Positions 1-9,073 of a stretch of 64,000 bases of DNA are shown in pieces. The stretch covers positions 1 to 64,000 of the forward strand of contig CAYFWF010000059.1 in NCBI GenBank assembly GCA_964346815.1. Reading direction: 5' to 3'. A program made the translations under genes and the position numbers. This stretch comes from CAYFWF01 sp964346815 (GTDB lineage Bacteria > Acidobacteriota > Aminicenantia > Aminicenantales > Aminicenantaceae). Position 1 is the first letter of the stretch. Each line of letters opens with the position of its first letter. The notes under the pieces were generated by a model. It saw only the letters and a list, made by a program, of their open reading frames with translations, made no database searches and was not told the DNA's origin.

Positions 1-212
1 TTGCTTCGCTTCGCTCGCAACAAGGCTTCAGTCCTCCGGAATTCGCAATGGCAGAGTCATCATGCTTAACTCGAGAGGCCTGCTCAGTTCGGGATAGTTT
101 CTTAACCAGCTTGCCGGAAGGCTTCTTAACCAGCTTACCTGCCTTCAAAATATGCTGCCGCCGAAACAGATGTGCTTTCAAAATAGTCAAAAGCTGGACT
201 CTGATCCAGGAC

Positions 213-2621
213 TCATTTGCCCTTTATGGCCATCCGGTACCTGGCATTCTTCTGTACCAGTTCTCTGGAAAAATAATCCGAGTGATACCGGTTCTCCACG
301 TAGAGCTTCGTCTGGTCGCAGTAATGGGGGCTGGCCGGTATGCCTGATACGCCAGTGGGAATCACAGTGAGCGATTCATCCCAGTCGTTAAGAGAATAAA
401 TATGACGCTGGGAGGCACCGGCTGTGACACCGAAAGGATCATTGAAAGGATAGAAATTATAACACACCGTATGATAACTTCCTCCGACTTCGTAGGGTCC
501 TCGGTTGAACTTAAACAGCCAGTCCAACAACTTGACATTTCCCAGGGGATGACTGAGTGTGAGCTGGTGGAGCGTCCCCCACTGCCAGACTCCGGGATTA
601 GACCCAAGCTCGGCTTTGAGAGCTGCAACTGTATCTTTGAAGCTTTTCTGAACGATAGATGCATACGTCTCCTTGGCTCCTTCTGTTCTTACATCATCAC
701 ACCAGAGAGTGCCTTTTTTTTCGAAGAAATAATGGACTGCATATTCGCAGAGCTGTGGGGAAGAGACAAAATCTATATAAAGCTCTTCGCCCAGTTCATC
801 TAATAATAAATTTTTCAGGAGTAAACCCAAATATTTTTCGAACACAGCAGCTTCGGGACAGGTGGGCGCAAGAACTCCATCCCATGAGGACAGCATCTCC
901 AGGGCGTTTCTCTCCAGATCGTTCAAATCCTCTGATTCATCGACCATAGAAAAAATAGAGTCTCGAATCATTTCGAACAACTTCGACCTTTGATCTGTCT
1001 GCATGCGCTCGAAATCCTCGAGCGAGAATTTATCTTTCTCCGCAAGCATTTCTCGAATGCGGTCGATGCGGTATGGCGGTTCAAACCAGCGGCTTATATA
1101 GTGGGGAAACTCATCGCCCACGGTCCTATTGTTGGCACTCGAGACAAAGCCATTTTCCGGATTAAAGCTGTGAGGAAGCTCTTCAAAAGGGACTATGCCC
1201 TGCCAGTCATATTCATCTTTCCAGCCGGGAAGGATCGCACAGGTCTCTCCGCCTTTACGAATGGGAACGCCTGAAGCGCAGTAGAGCCCGATGTTGCCGT
1301 CGACATCCGCATAAACGGTATTCTGGCTTACAGAAATAAAGGTTCTCATCGCCTCTCTGAACTCATCCCAATTTCCAGCCCGATTGAGGAGATAAATGGT
1401 CCGCAGCTCGTCGGAATATTCATTGCCGGTCCACCGCATGGAGATTGCTGCATCGTCAATCTCGTGGAATCTGGAGATGATTGGACCCCGGTGAGTGAAC
1501 CGGATTGCCTCCTGGATTGCATCTCCTCCCTTGACTCTTATCTCCTCTTTTTGCACCTGCAGTTTTTTCCATTCTCCATTCAGCTCATAATGGTCGGGAT
1601 GATCAGGATCGAATTTTTCGAGATAAAAGTCTGCATTATCCACCATCACATTGGTAAAGCCCCAGGCTATGCGGTCGTTGTGCCCGGCCACGATAAAAGG
1701 CTGACCCGGAAGGACGACTCCGGTAACATTCAGTCCTCCCTCTACTGACTGGTGCATCTGATACCATATGCCTGGCGAATTGAGGCCCAGATGCATATCA
1801 TTTGCGAGGATGGGCTTTCCCGTCACACTCCTGTCTCCGGACACAGCCCAATTGTTGCTCCCGCTGAAAATTTCGAGTCCGATTTTTTGGAGGCGGCGGT
1901 TGGCATTCAACAAGGTGCGGTCGAAGTCAATCTGCGCCAACTTCGATTCGAATGCGGGATACACTAAAGTGGGGAAGAAAGTCATATCGGGTAATAACTC
2001 TTTGGCTTTGGAGTCACCGAATCGTCTCTTTATTTTGTCCAGCAAGACTTCTGTGCTCCAGGAGAGACTCAGATCCCAAGCCATATATCCTACAAGATGG
2101 AGTGAATGTTCCGGGAGCCACTTCTCCGGCTCATACCTAAGGATCGAAAATTCTGGGGGAAGCCTCTTGCGCTGCATCTCGATATACTGATTCACACCGT
2201 CTGCAAAGGCCTGCAAGGCATCCACATGGATACCATCGGTCCTTTCAAGCACCAGGCGGGATTTTTCGGGTATTCTCAGCGATCGCATGAGGAGGTCTGT
2301 CTGGACCAGTTCCTCCCCGAAAATTTCAGCAAGCCGTCCGGTACAAACCCTGCGGAGGAGGTCCATCTGCCAGAGCCTGTCCTGTGCCATGCAGTATCCG
2401 ACCGCTCTGTAGAGGTCTTCCTCGGTCTTGGCATAGACATGAGGAATCCCGTGGAAGTCACGGTACACAATGACCTCTTGGGATATGCCTGAGAGCGCTA
2501 TGGTCGCATCATAATCTGGAAGCCCTCTCTGTGAAACGGATCGAACGAAAAGAGCACCAGCGATGGCGGCGAGCACTATCAAAGCAATCAGTACGATGCC
2601 GGCAATCTTCAGTTTTTTCAA
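213..2621 (-). CDS. Penicillin acylase family protein (Ntn hydrolase)
   Basis: Predicted exported amidase that hydrolyses amide bonds such as those of penicillins or N-acyl homoserine lactones; the true substrate is unknown. The 802-residue product starts with a single hydrophobic segment (about residues 5-27), followed by the alpha-subunit region with the motif YRDFHGIPHVYA. The beta subunit should begin at the Ser of GSNNWAVSG, the autocatalytic cleavage site and N-terminal nucleophile of this Ntn-hydrolase family; NDMHLGLNSPGIWYQ follows. Length fits the family. The start is TTG, chosen because AGGAGAG lies 5 bases upstream and no better ATG exists. It stands alone on its strand, with 212 bases of apparently non-coding DNA to the left edge. 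Confidence 0.93.
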   Translation of the reverse strand: MKKLKIAGIVLIALIVLAAIAGALFVRSVSQRGLPDYDATIALSGISQEVIVYRDFHGIPHVYAKTEEDLYRAVGYCMAQDRLWQMDLLRRVCTGRLAEIFGEELVQTDLLMRSLRIPEKSRLVLERTDGIHVDALQAFADGVNQYIEMQRKRLPPEFSILRYEPEKWLPEHSLHLVGYMAWDLSLSWSTEVLLDKIKRRFGDSKAKELLPDMTFFPTLVYPAFESKLAQIDFDRTLLNANRRLQKIGLEIFSGSNNWAVSGDRSVTGKPILANDMHLGLNSPGIWYQMHQSVEGGLNVTGVVLPGQPFIVAGHNDRIAWGFTNVMVDNADFYLEKFDPDHPDHYELNGEWKKLQVQKEEIRVKGGDAIQEAIRFTHRGPIISRFHEIDDAAISMRWTGNEYSDELRTIYLLNRAGNWDEFREAMRTFISVSQNTVYADVDGNIGLYCASGVPIRKGGETCAILPGWKDEYDWQGIVPFEELPHSFNPENGFVSSANNRTVGDEFPHYISRWFEPPYRIDRIREMLAEKDKFSLEDFERMQTDQRSKLFEMIRDSIFSMVDESEDLNDLERNALEMLSSWDGVLAPTCPEAAVFEKYLGLLLKNLLLDELGEELYIDFVSSPQLCEYAVHYFFEKKGTLWCDDVRTEGAKETYASIVQKSFKDTVAALKAELGSNPGVWQWGTLHQLTLSHPLGNVKLLDWLFKFNRGPYEVGGSYHTVCYNFYPFNDPFGVTAGASQRHIYSLNDWDESLTVIPTGVSGIPASPHYCDQTKLYVENRYHSDYFSRELVQKNARYRMAIKGK

Positions 2622-2721
2622 TGGTCTCTCCTGAATTGTAGGTCGTAATTTTCGATCTTCCAGGTCAAATTTTTCATTCCAGGTCTTTCCTCTCTATAAA
2701 TATTCCTTCATAAACGCTATC

Positions 2722-3113
2722 TTATGCTTTAAATTCTTTATCGCAACCTCCGATCACATGAATCTTATTCCAGATTCTGGCACAGTCGATGTGCTGGATT
2801 ACAGAATTCGATCTGCCGACAGGAATATTTGCTTTCGCCGTCCAGGAATCTTTTTGTGGATCATATTCATAATTTGTAGTCTCGTGCGCCTCTTCTGTCA
2901 CCGGACAATATCCGCCCATAAAACATATTCTATCTCCGCATGCAGCAGCCTTTACGTTTCGATGGGGAATGGTAAATCCGTTTTTGAAATCCATTTTATC
3001 TGATAGACAGAGCTGTTTTCATCGCCGTTATCGAGATTCGAGGCATCTGTATGATTGGTGGAAATCAGAAAAATGATAAATAATAGAATTAGGCGGAAAA
3101 ACTTGATATTCAT
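2722..3113 (-). pseudogene. Kelch-repeat secreted protein, frameshifted and truncated
   Basis: A reading frame starts at ATG 3113 behind AGAGGTA with a clear signal peptide (MNIKFFRLILLFIIFLIS) and runs to TAA at 2952. A second frame takes over at about 2966 and continues to 2722 with Kelch features: ICFMGGY, NYEYDPQKDSWTAKANIP and KIHVIGG. Adding one C to the run of four C at 2964-2967 would join them as DLPFPHRNVKAAACGDR, a normal Kelch strand, so this is one gene with a -1 frameshift in a homopolymer. Only about 1.5 blades remain, whereas functional propellers need several, so it is probably also truncated at the 3' end. A sequencing error could explain the shift but not the missing blades. 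Confidence 0.7.
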
Positions 3114-3217
3114 TACCTCTCCTCTCGGCGATAAAATTGAATCAACCTGAACACTTCATATAAAAACAGTCTTCCTTTGTAAAATACTGATTTATAATAC
3201 TTTAGAGTCAGAGAGTA

Positions 3218-3394
3218 GTGGAAACGGCCAGGAGAAAGTTTACCAAACCATTGCTTCTTTTTAAAGACATTTCTGACAAAATATTTGTGGCCGGTTTTGA
3301 AGGAGATGAAGACTGTTCATCTGCAATCGGACTTTATGACGAAAGGATCGATATGAGGTGCGAAGGACTGACGCGGAACCTCTTAATTCGGTAA
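3218..3394 (+). CDS. Small ORF of unknown function, possibly a fragment
   Basis: A 58-codon open frame from GTG 3218 to TAA 3394. The product contains ISDKIFVAGFEG and SAIGLYDERID, which look protein-like and faintly like a propeller strand, but I do not recognise a family. No convincing ribosome binding site precedes the GTG. The stop codon lies inside the palindromic repeat at 3385-3416, so the repeat may have truncated a longer gene. It could equally be chance. Confidence 0.25.
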   Translation: METARRKFTKPLLLFKDISDKIFVAGFEGDEDCSSAIGLYDERIDMRCEGLTRNLLIR

Positions 3395-3416
3395 TCGCGT
3401 ATACTGCCACCGAATT
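3385..3416 (-). repeat. 32-bp palindromic intergenic repeat, copy A
   Basis: Perfect 8-bp inverted ends AATTCGGT / ACCGAATT enclose a 16-bp core that reads GGCAGTATACGCGATT on the minus strand. The same core architecture occurs at 18694-18738, 27127-27158, 32150-32181 and 32214-32245. It sits immediately upstream of the GNAT gene. REP-like identity is inference from the dispersed, intergenic, hairpin-forming copies. Confidence 0.75.
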
Positions 3417-3439
3417 ATTTGATAAAATTGTCTTCCGCT

Positions 3440-3958
3440 ATGATTGTGATTCGCTCTGAACGAAAAGAAGACCTGGAAGCCATCCATGAAGTGAACAGGC
3501 TCGCATTTGGTCAGGAAGAGGAAGCTCTTCTCATCCGAAGAATTCGGGATTCCTCTCATTTTATTCCGGAACTCTCTCTGGTCGCTTCCCAGGAAGGACG
3601 AATCGTCGGCCATATCCTCTTCAGCGGGATCGTTATCGAAAGCCCATACGGAAATGAACAGGCCTTATCCCTCGCTCCCATGGCGGTGCATCCCGACTTC
3701 CAAAATCAGGGGATTGGCTCGAAGCTGGTCATAGAGGGACTGAGGAAATGCCGAGAGCTTGGATCGAAAGTCGTGGTTGTCATCGGGCACCCTGGCTACT
3801 ATCCACGTTTCGGTTTTGTCCCAGCAAAGCGGAAAGGACTCGAGGCCCCATTTCCGGTACCAGATGAAGCATTCATGGTCCTCGAGCTGGTCCCAGGCGT
3901 TTTGGAGAAAACCAAGGGCACAATCAAGTACCCTCCTGAATTTGATGAAGTGAGCTGA
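3440..3958 (+). CDS. GNAT family N-acetyltransferase
   Basis: Cytoplasmic acetyl-CoA-dependent acyltransferase of the YhbS-like (COG3153) type; the acceptor is unknown. Visible GNAT elements are the N-terminal strand MIVIRSERKEDLEAI, motif A with LAPMAVHPDFQNQGIGSKL (the acetyl-CoA pyrophosphate-binding Q-x-x-G-I-G loop), and the C-terminal HPGYYPRFGFVPA strand typical of this subgroup. I chose ATG 3440 because the protein then begins exactly with the first GNAT strand; an in-frame ATG at 3419 would add MIKLSSA and lies only 2 bases after the palindromic repeat. No strong Shine-Dalgarno marks either. A methyltransferase gene follows after 36 bases. Confidence 0.88.
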   Translation: MIVIRSERKEDLEAIHEVNRLAFGQEEEALLIRRIRDSSHFIPELSLVASQEGRIVGHILFSGIVIESPYGNEQALSLAPMAVHPDFQNQGIGSKLVIEGLRKCRELGSKVVVVIGHPGYYPRFGFVPAKRKGLEAPFPVPDEAFMVLELVPGVLEKTKGTIKYPPEFDEVS

Positions 3959-3994
3959 GTATTGCCAAGATTTCTCGCTTTCATGGAATAGGAA

Positions 3995-4753
3995 TTGAGC
4001 TTTATAAATCCAAACGATGCCCGCCGTCTGTACCATGACCTGAGCTGGATCTGGCCCATCGTCAGTCCTCCTGAGGATTATGTTGAAGAGACTGAGTCTT
4101 TCTGCAGAATCATCAAAGAACATGCAAAAATTGAAGTAAAAACACTCCTTCATCTGGGTTGCGGAGGAGGCAGGAACGATTACACCTTCAAAAGACATTT
4201 CGATGTCACCGGTGTCGATATCAGTGAAGAGATGCTCGAAATCGCCAAAGAACTCAATCCAGAGGTGAGTTACATCTCCGGAGATATGCGATCGATAAAA
4301 CTGGAAAAAACTTTCGATGCTGTTGCGGCCTTCGATTCCATCAATTACATGACTTCCGAAAAAGATCTCCGTCATACATTCCAGACGGCCATCCTGCATC
4401 TGCGTCCAGGAGGAGTCTTTCTTACGATTGTGGAAGAAGATCGAGAGAGATTCAAACAGCACAGGACGATTGCTTCCACCCATTCTCGAGGCGATGTGCA
4501 CGTCACCTTTATCGAGAACAGTTTCGATCCAGATCCTACAGATACACACTTCGAAATGACATTCATCTATCTGGTCCGTAAAAGAGGGCTGCTCGAAGTC
4601 CATCCAGACTCTCACCTCTGGGGATTATTCTCAATAGGCACCTGGAAAGACCTTCTGGAAGAGACAGGATTCCAAGTGAAGCAGCTCAGTTTTGAGCATT
4701 CGACTTTCCTCGATGAAGAGTGCTTGCCGATGTTTGTTTGTTTTAAGCCGTAG
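3995..4753 (+). CDS. Class I SAM-dependent methyltransferase
   Basis: Predicted soluble methyltransferase of 252 residues. SAM-binding motif I is LLHLGCGGGRNDYTF (around residues 50-64), followed by the acidic end of beta-2 in VTGVDISEEML and motif III-like YISGDMRSI; LRPGGVFLTIVEE is the usual strand-5 region. The substrate cannot be told from sequence. The start is TTG at 3995: an ATG twelve bases upstream is followed directly by an in-frame stop, and AATAGGAA gives a plausible ribosome binding site. It lies 36 bases after the acetyltransferase and probably shares its transcript. Confidence 0.88.
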   Translation: MSFINPNDARRLYHDLSWIWPIVSPPEDYVEETESFCRIIKEHAKIEVKTLLHLGCGGGRNDYTFKRHFDVTGVDISEEMLEIAKELNPEVSYISGDMRSIKLEKTFDAVAAFDSINYMTSEKDLRHTFQTAILHLRPGGVFLTIVEEDRERFKQHRTIASTHSRGDVHVTFIENSFDPDPTDTHFEMTFIYLVRKRGLLEVHPDSHLWGLFSIGTWKDLLEETGFQVKQLSFEHSTFLDEECLPMFVCFKP

Positions 4754-4831
4754 AAGAAGATATTCATCCTTTCAAGGGAAATGCAACATTCTTCTCTTCT
4801 GAAAAGTTAATAGATTTTAAGGAGGCCGAAG

Positions 4832-6043
4832 ATGATTACGGATATTAGAGGGACTGTATATGTTGTTATTGTACTGATTTTAATATCTGTTCTATCCTTT
4901 TCCCAACAAATAGAAGTGAAAGACGGGATTCGTCTCGTGCACAATGAGAAAACCGGAAAATGGGGAAAACAGCCCAAGATCTCCCTGGAATACGTAAAAA
5001 ACATCGGAGATCTGGAGTCGGAGGACGATAATGTGCTCTTTTATCTGCCGTCAGACATTGCTTTCGATAATCAAGGCAACATCTATGTGCTGGACTCCGG
5101 CAATCACAGAATCCAGAAATTCGATCCCGCCGGAAATTTTCTCGCTTCCTTTGGAAGACAGGGCCAGGGACCGGGCGAGTTCCAGTATCCCCAATCGATC
5201 GATCTAGATCCGGATGGAAATATTTATATTTCGGATTCAGGAAATCAGAAGATCCAGATCATGAAACCAGATGGCTCTCTGTCTGAAGAAATCAAGATGA
5301 CAGAAGAACCCCCCGGTATCATTAAATTGGGAACTGGCCAAATGATCATGGGACAAGGAGCCTCTGTCTTTAGTATCGGAATGGGGAGAATGGACCAGGA
5401 TCAAGAACTGCCGATGTTGATAAAAGTCTTGAACAAGAAGGCTGAGGTCCAGAAAGAATTTTGCGAACAGAAAAATTATAATGACTTCCTCGTGAACAGA
5501 ATGGGAAATCGGTATCATTTCACGGTCGATGAAGAAAGGAATGTGTATGTCTCTTTCGATTATCAGAACCGAATCGAGAAATATTCTCCAGATGGACGGC
5601 TCCTTTGGAGGTCAGACCGGCCGCTGAACTACGATGTGACAACACCCAAGTCCAGGGGAGAAAGGACAGGCAGCGGAGGCAGAGTTTCCATCCGTATGCC
5701 AGAGATGAATAGAGTCTCCAGCGGCATAGCCGTCGACGGCAAGGGGAGGGTGTGGGTAGTCACACTGAAAAGACAGCTCAAAGAAGATGAGAAGGTCCGA
5801 TCAAATGTGATGGTTTCCATGAGCGGTGGTCAAAGATCTATGAATTTTTCCGTATCAGGTAATACAGATGAAAGGAATACGGAGGCCTATATACTCGAGA
5901 TATACGATTCTGACGGTGTTCTCTTAGGTTCCATTCAGCTCGACAGATTCGTAGATGACATCCACATCGAAAAGGACGAGATCTATCTATTGGACCGCAT
6001 GCGCGGTATGCAGTATTACGAATACAAGATAGAGGAAAAGTAG
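4832..6043 (+). CDS. Exported NHL-repeat six-bladed beta-propeller protein
   Basis: A 403-residue secreted or anchored propeller. An N-terminal hydrophobic segment (about residues 8-24) serves as signal peptide or anchor. NHL strands are clear: PSDIAFDNQGNIYVLDSG, NHRIQKFDPAGNF, GQGPGEFQYPQSI, DLDPDGNIYISDSGNQ, and later blades around YVSFDYQNRIEKYSPDG and SGIAVDGKGRVWVV. The start is well supported by TTAAGGAGGCCGAAG before ATG. The stretch VHNEKTGKWG between signal and propeller recalls a family expanded in Aminicenantes (from memory). The role is unknown; NHL propellers usually bind proteins or ligands. It converges on the sigma-factor gene with 4 bases between stop codons. Confidence 0.88.
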   Translation: MITDIRGTVYVVIVLILISVLSFSQQIEVKDGIRLVHNEKTGKWGKQPKISLEYVKNIGDLESEDDNVLFYLPSDIAFDNQGNIYVLDSGNHRIQKFDPAGNFLASFGRQGQGPGEFQYPQSIDLDPDGNIYISDSGNQKIQIMKPDGSLSEEIKMTEEPPGIIKLGTGQMIMGQGASVFSIGMGRMDQDQELPMLIKVLNKKAEVQKEFCEQKNYNDFLVNRMGNRYHFTVDEERNVYVSFDYQNRIEKYSPDGRLLWRSDRPLNYDVTTPKSRGERTGSGGRVSIRMPEMNRVSSGIAVDGKGRVWVVTLKRQLKEDEKVRSNVMVSMSGGQRSMNFSVSGNTDERNTEAYILEIYDSDGVLLGSIQLDRFVDDIHIEKDEIYLLDRMRGMQYYEYKIEEK

Positions 6044-6047
6044 ACGC

Positions 6048-7625
6048 TTAGGTAAATGATTTGAGTGCATGGCTTAGAGAAGGATGCTGCAATTTTCTAA
6101 TCGCCTTCAATTCGATCTGCCTGATACGCTCGCGGGTTACATTGAACTTTTGACCCACTTCTTCCAGAGTATGCTCCCGGCCATCTTTCAGACCATACCT
6201 TAATTCCAAAATTTTCGTTTCCCTGTCTGTGAGATTATTCAGCGCTTCCCTTATTTTTTGTTTGAGGTCGGCATGTATTACAGTGTCCGGAGGGGAAGGA
6301 ACATCCCTTTCTTCGATAAAATCGGCTATTTGACTCTCTCCTCCTTGACCCACAGGCATTTCTATCGAGAGGGGTTCTTGAGTGGACTTTAACAGGTCCC
6401 TCACCTTGTCTACAGGCATCTTCGCCTTTTCAGCCAGTTCTTCGCAGGTGGGTTCTCTTCCTCTCTTTTTGACAATGGCTTGGGCCGCTTTTTTTAGCCT
6501 GAGCAATGTTTCGGTCACGTGAACTGGAACCCTTATCGTACGTGCCTGGTCAGCGATCGCTCGGGTTATGGACTGTCTGATCCACCAGGTGGCGTATGTG
6601 GAAAACTTGTTCCCCCTGCGGTATTCATATTTTTCCACAGCCCTCATCAAACCCATATTTCCTTCCTGGATGAGGTCCAGGAGGTCAACACCTCGGTTTT
6701 GATATTTTTTTGCTATCGAGACAACCAGCCTCAAATTGGCTGCGACCATTTCCTTTGTCGCTCTGTCTCTTTTTTGTATTCCCCCTTCCAACATGGAGAG
6801 GATTTCTTCCAACCTTCTTGGAGGGAGATGCGTATCTCTCCGCGCAGCCTTGACCATTCCGGTTAATTCCCTGAGTTTTCGCTTCAGTTCCTCCGCTTCA
6901 GCTCTTCCCTGGGCTCTTTTGACTAACTGTTTGAGCTCTTTTTCGGTCTCTACCAATCTGTGAGCTGTCCTGAGTTTGCTGTGTATCTTCTCTATGATTT
7001 TTTCTCTCTGTGACTCCCGGATGTTCAGTTTTTCGATACATTTCCTTATTTTAACGACCAGCCTCCCTCTGGCGAAGGTGTTTTTTCTGATGGAAGGAAG
7101 AAGGCACAACTCATTGTACAGCCTTTTGATCTCTTCTATTTTTTTTAAAACATTCATCTGCACACGTTTCAGTTTTCCAGCAGAAAGCTGTTCATCGGTG
7201 TATTCAAAAAACACCCGGACGATTTCCGGTTCCTCATGCACCTTTTTTGCTAAGAGAAGGACTTCATCCATCACAAATCTGGTCTTGGCAAGGGCATGGA
7301 TTATCTCCTTCTGCCCTCGCTCGATCTTCCTGGCCAGAGCTAACTCTCCCTCCCGGGTGAGCAGCATCACACCTCCCATATCTCTCAAATACAGCCTCAC
7401 AGGGTCCTGAGTGGGCAGGGCTCCCGTTTTTTGGACATCGTTTGCCTGCTTTTTCCAAGCCGCAGTCCCATTCCTGCGACTCGTCACATCCTGATTCTCA
7501 CCGACTTCCCAAGAATAACCATCCTCTTTGCTCTCTGAATGCCGGTAGTCTCGGTAGGACTGGACGGTCTCTTTCGTTAAAAGAGGCATGATATCGCTAT
7601 CCCAAGATTTATGCTCAAATGACAT
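6048..7625 (-). CDS. rpoD: RNA polymerase primary sigma factor (sigma-70/RpoD)
   Basis: Directs core RNA polymerase to -35/-10 promoters. In order: region 1.2 (DPVRLYLRDMGGVMLLTREG), a charged non-conserved insert, region 2 (LIQEGNMGLMRAVEKYEY, FSTYATWWIRQSITRAIADQ), region 3 (IRVPVHVTETL) and the region 4.2 helix-turn-helix (TLEEVGQKFNVTRERIRQIE). Region 1.1 appears absent or very short. I place the start at ATG 7625, preceded by AGGTGATAGAGAA; an upstream in-frame ATG at 7655 lacks a ribosome binding site. A second sigma factor with the same regions is encoded at 40901-42409. This copy is taken as the housekeeping one from its closer match to RpoD, which is inference. Confidence 0.92.
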   Translation of the reverse strand: MSFEHKSWDSDIMPLLTKETVQSYRDYRHSESKEDGYSWEVGENQDVTSRRNGTAAWKKQANDVQKTGALPTQDPVRLYLRDMGGVMLLTREGELALARKIERGQKEIIHALAKTRFVMDEVLLLAKKVHEEPEIVRVFFEYTDEQLSAGKLKRVQMNVLKKIEEIKRLYNELCLLPSIRKNTFARGRLVVKIRKCIEKLNIRESQREKIIEKIHSKLRTAHRLVETEKELKQLVKRAQGRAEAEELKRKLRELTGMVKAARRDTHLPPRRLEEILSMLEGGIQKRDRATKEMVAANLRLVVSIAKKYQNRGVDLLDLIQEGNMGLMRAVEKYEYRRGNKFSTYATWWIRQSITRAIADQARTIRVPVHVTETLLRLKKAAQAIVKKRGREPTCEELAEKAKMPVDKVRDLLKSTQEPLSIEMPVGQGGESQIADFIEERDVPSPPDTVIHADLKQKIREALNNLTDRETKILELRYGLKDGREHTLEEVGQKFNVTRERIRQIELKAIRKLQHPSLSHALKSFT

Positions 7626-7824
7626 TTCTCTATCACCTATAATTCCTATAGACATAATAGTAACTATTTTCCCATCTTATTCGTTGCATTTCAAGCGAAT
7701 TTTTGATACAGAAAAAAATTCTCGCCTCTCTTTCGACCTCCATTGAAGAAAGGCTGGACTGAGAAATCCAACTTTGGTATATGTGATATTTGCACTGGAA
7801 TGACAAAAGGCATCGGCATATTTT

Positions 7825-8682
7825 ATGGATAGTACAGGCTCCGTAGCTAGTGTGAAAAAAAGACTTTGTCTATTCGTCTTCATCCTGGGAACAATCCTGC
7901 TCAATGGGACTACCTACACTCTTTCACAAGGGACTTTCACCCAATCGAAAGAAATCGCAATACGAAATCTGACCAGAGAGATGGTGCACTATACCGTCAA
8001 AGAGTCTCATATCAGCACCCAATCTAAGAAGATGTCTCTGTGGGCGGGTGACCTCGATCGATTCTCAGAAGGAATTCCGTTGATTATCTCCTTTCAGAAG
8101 AAGGGAAAAACCATCACCTACCAGCTTAGTCCTGGAAGAGCCTACTCCTTTCGGTATGACGAAAACGGAGACCTGGAGCTGTACGAAGGCTCACACAGCA
8201 GGACCGATGCAGCAGATCTTGCCCCTTACGTATCGACTCCGATGGTGGTGGTCGAAAAGATGCTCGAGATGGCCAAAATAACAGAGAAGGATGTGCTGTA
8301 TGACCTCGGATGTGGAGACGGCCGGATCGTGATTTTGGCCGCCAAATTATACGGAGCCCGCGGAGTAGGAATCGACATCGATCCCGAACGGATCGAGGAG
8401 TCCAAAGCATATGCAAGCGCAGCTGGAGTGGAAGATCTCGTCGAGTTCCGTCTCCAGGATGCCATGAAGGCCGATATATCCAGGGCCACAGTTGTCACCC
8501 TCTACCTGCTACCGGAATCGAATGCCCTACTGCGTCCGCTTCTGGAAGAACAGCTCAAGCCCGGGGCACGCGTGGTCTCACATAACTACCATATGCCCGG
8601 TTGGGAGCTGAAAGAGATCGGCTACAAGGCGATCACAACAGGAGACGGCACGCTGCACACTATTTTTGTCTATAAAAAATAG
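7825..8682 (+). CDS. Class I SAM-dependent methyltransferase with predicted export signal
   Basis: The 285-residue product has a basic, then hydrophobic N-terminus (KKRLCLFVFILGTILLNG, about residues 11-28), then a roughly 90-residue domain of unknown fold, and a C-terminal methyltransferase domain with motif I DLGCGDGR (about 160-167), motif II GIDIDPERIEES and the motif LYLLPESN. An exported SAM enzyme is odd because SAM is cytoplasmic; the segment might instead be a membrane anchor. A GTG at 7852 would start directly at the signal-like segment. The neighbouring zinc-ribbon gene begins 14 bases downstream and is probably co-transcribed. Substrate unknown. Confidence 0.82.
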   Translation: MDSTGSVASVKKRLCLFVFILGTILLNGTTYTLSQGTFTQSKEIAIRNLTREMVHYTVKESHISTQSKKMSLWAGDLDRFSEGIPLIISFQKKGKTITYQLSPGRAYSFRYDENGDLELYEGSHSRTDAADLAPYVSTPMVVVEKMLEMAKITEKDVLYDLGCGDGRIVILAAKLYGARGVGIDIDPERIEESKAYASAAGVEDLVEFRLQDAMKADISRATVVTLYLLPESNALLRPLLEEQLKPGARVVSHNYHMPGWELKEIGYKAITTGDGTLHTIFVYKK

Positions 8683-8696
8683 AGGAAAAAGAATCC

Positions 8697-8879
8697 ATGA
8701 AGGGAAAAAAGCTTCTCATATCCGATGATGACAAATGTCCTCATTGCCAATCTGAATTTGTCTTTAAAACAGGAGGGATCGGCGCAGAGGCCTGTCCTTT
8801 ACCCGAGTCACCGGATCTGAAAGTCTTTCTGTATAGATGTTACACCTGCAATAAAGAATTCTACTGTAGTGCCGGGTAA
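8697..8879 (+). CDS. Small zinc-ribbon protein
   Basis: A 60-residue protein with two Cys pairs, CPHC near residue 18 and CYTC near residue 50, as in a rubredoxin-like or zinc-ribbon fold, separated by a loop containing a further Cys (EACPLP). It begins 14 bases after the methyltransferase stop, with GAGGAAAAAG ahead of ATG. Tight linkage suggests translation from the same mRNA. It may bind zinc in a protein-protein or nucleic-acid interaction; no specific function can be assigned. Confidence 0.75.
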   Translation: MKGKKLLISDDDKCPHCQSEFVFKTGGIGAEACPLPESPDLKVFLYRCYTCNKEFYCSAG

Positions 8880-9073
8880 ATTCTTATTGCACGGCTCACA
8901 AATATCTTTATTTCCATGATATCTTCTTTATGAGTCAGGCAAACCGCATCCGGAGGCAAGCGGGAACGGAAATATGCACATTTCAAATGGATTATGCTCC
9001 TTCCCGAACTTCAAACATTGTATAATAGAATCCCTATTGAACCAAACGACTCCAGAGTCAAGAGCCGAGAACA

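Noticed and set aside
1..150. An open frame on the minus strand from about 148 to the left edge, with a repeated GKLVKK.
   Set aside because: It has no start signal, includes a short DNA direct repeat (TTCTTAACCAGCTT at about 102 and 122) and a low-complexity end; more likely non-coding DNA in a chance open frame.
3665..4615. A 316-codon open frame on the minus strand.
   Set aside because: It is antisense to the acetyltransferase and methyltransferase, both of which have clear family motifs; no homology features were visible in the shadow frame.
8936..8975. A stretch with GGCAAACC followed by a possible hairpin, reminiscent of a c-di-GMP (GEMM) riboswitch.
   Set aside because: The expected GACGCAAAGCC half and second stem are missing.
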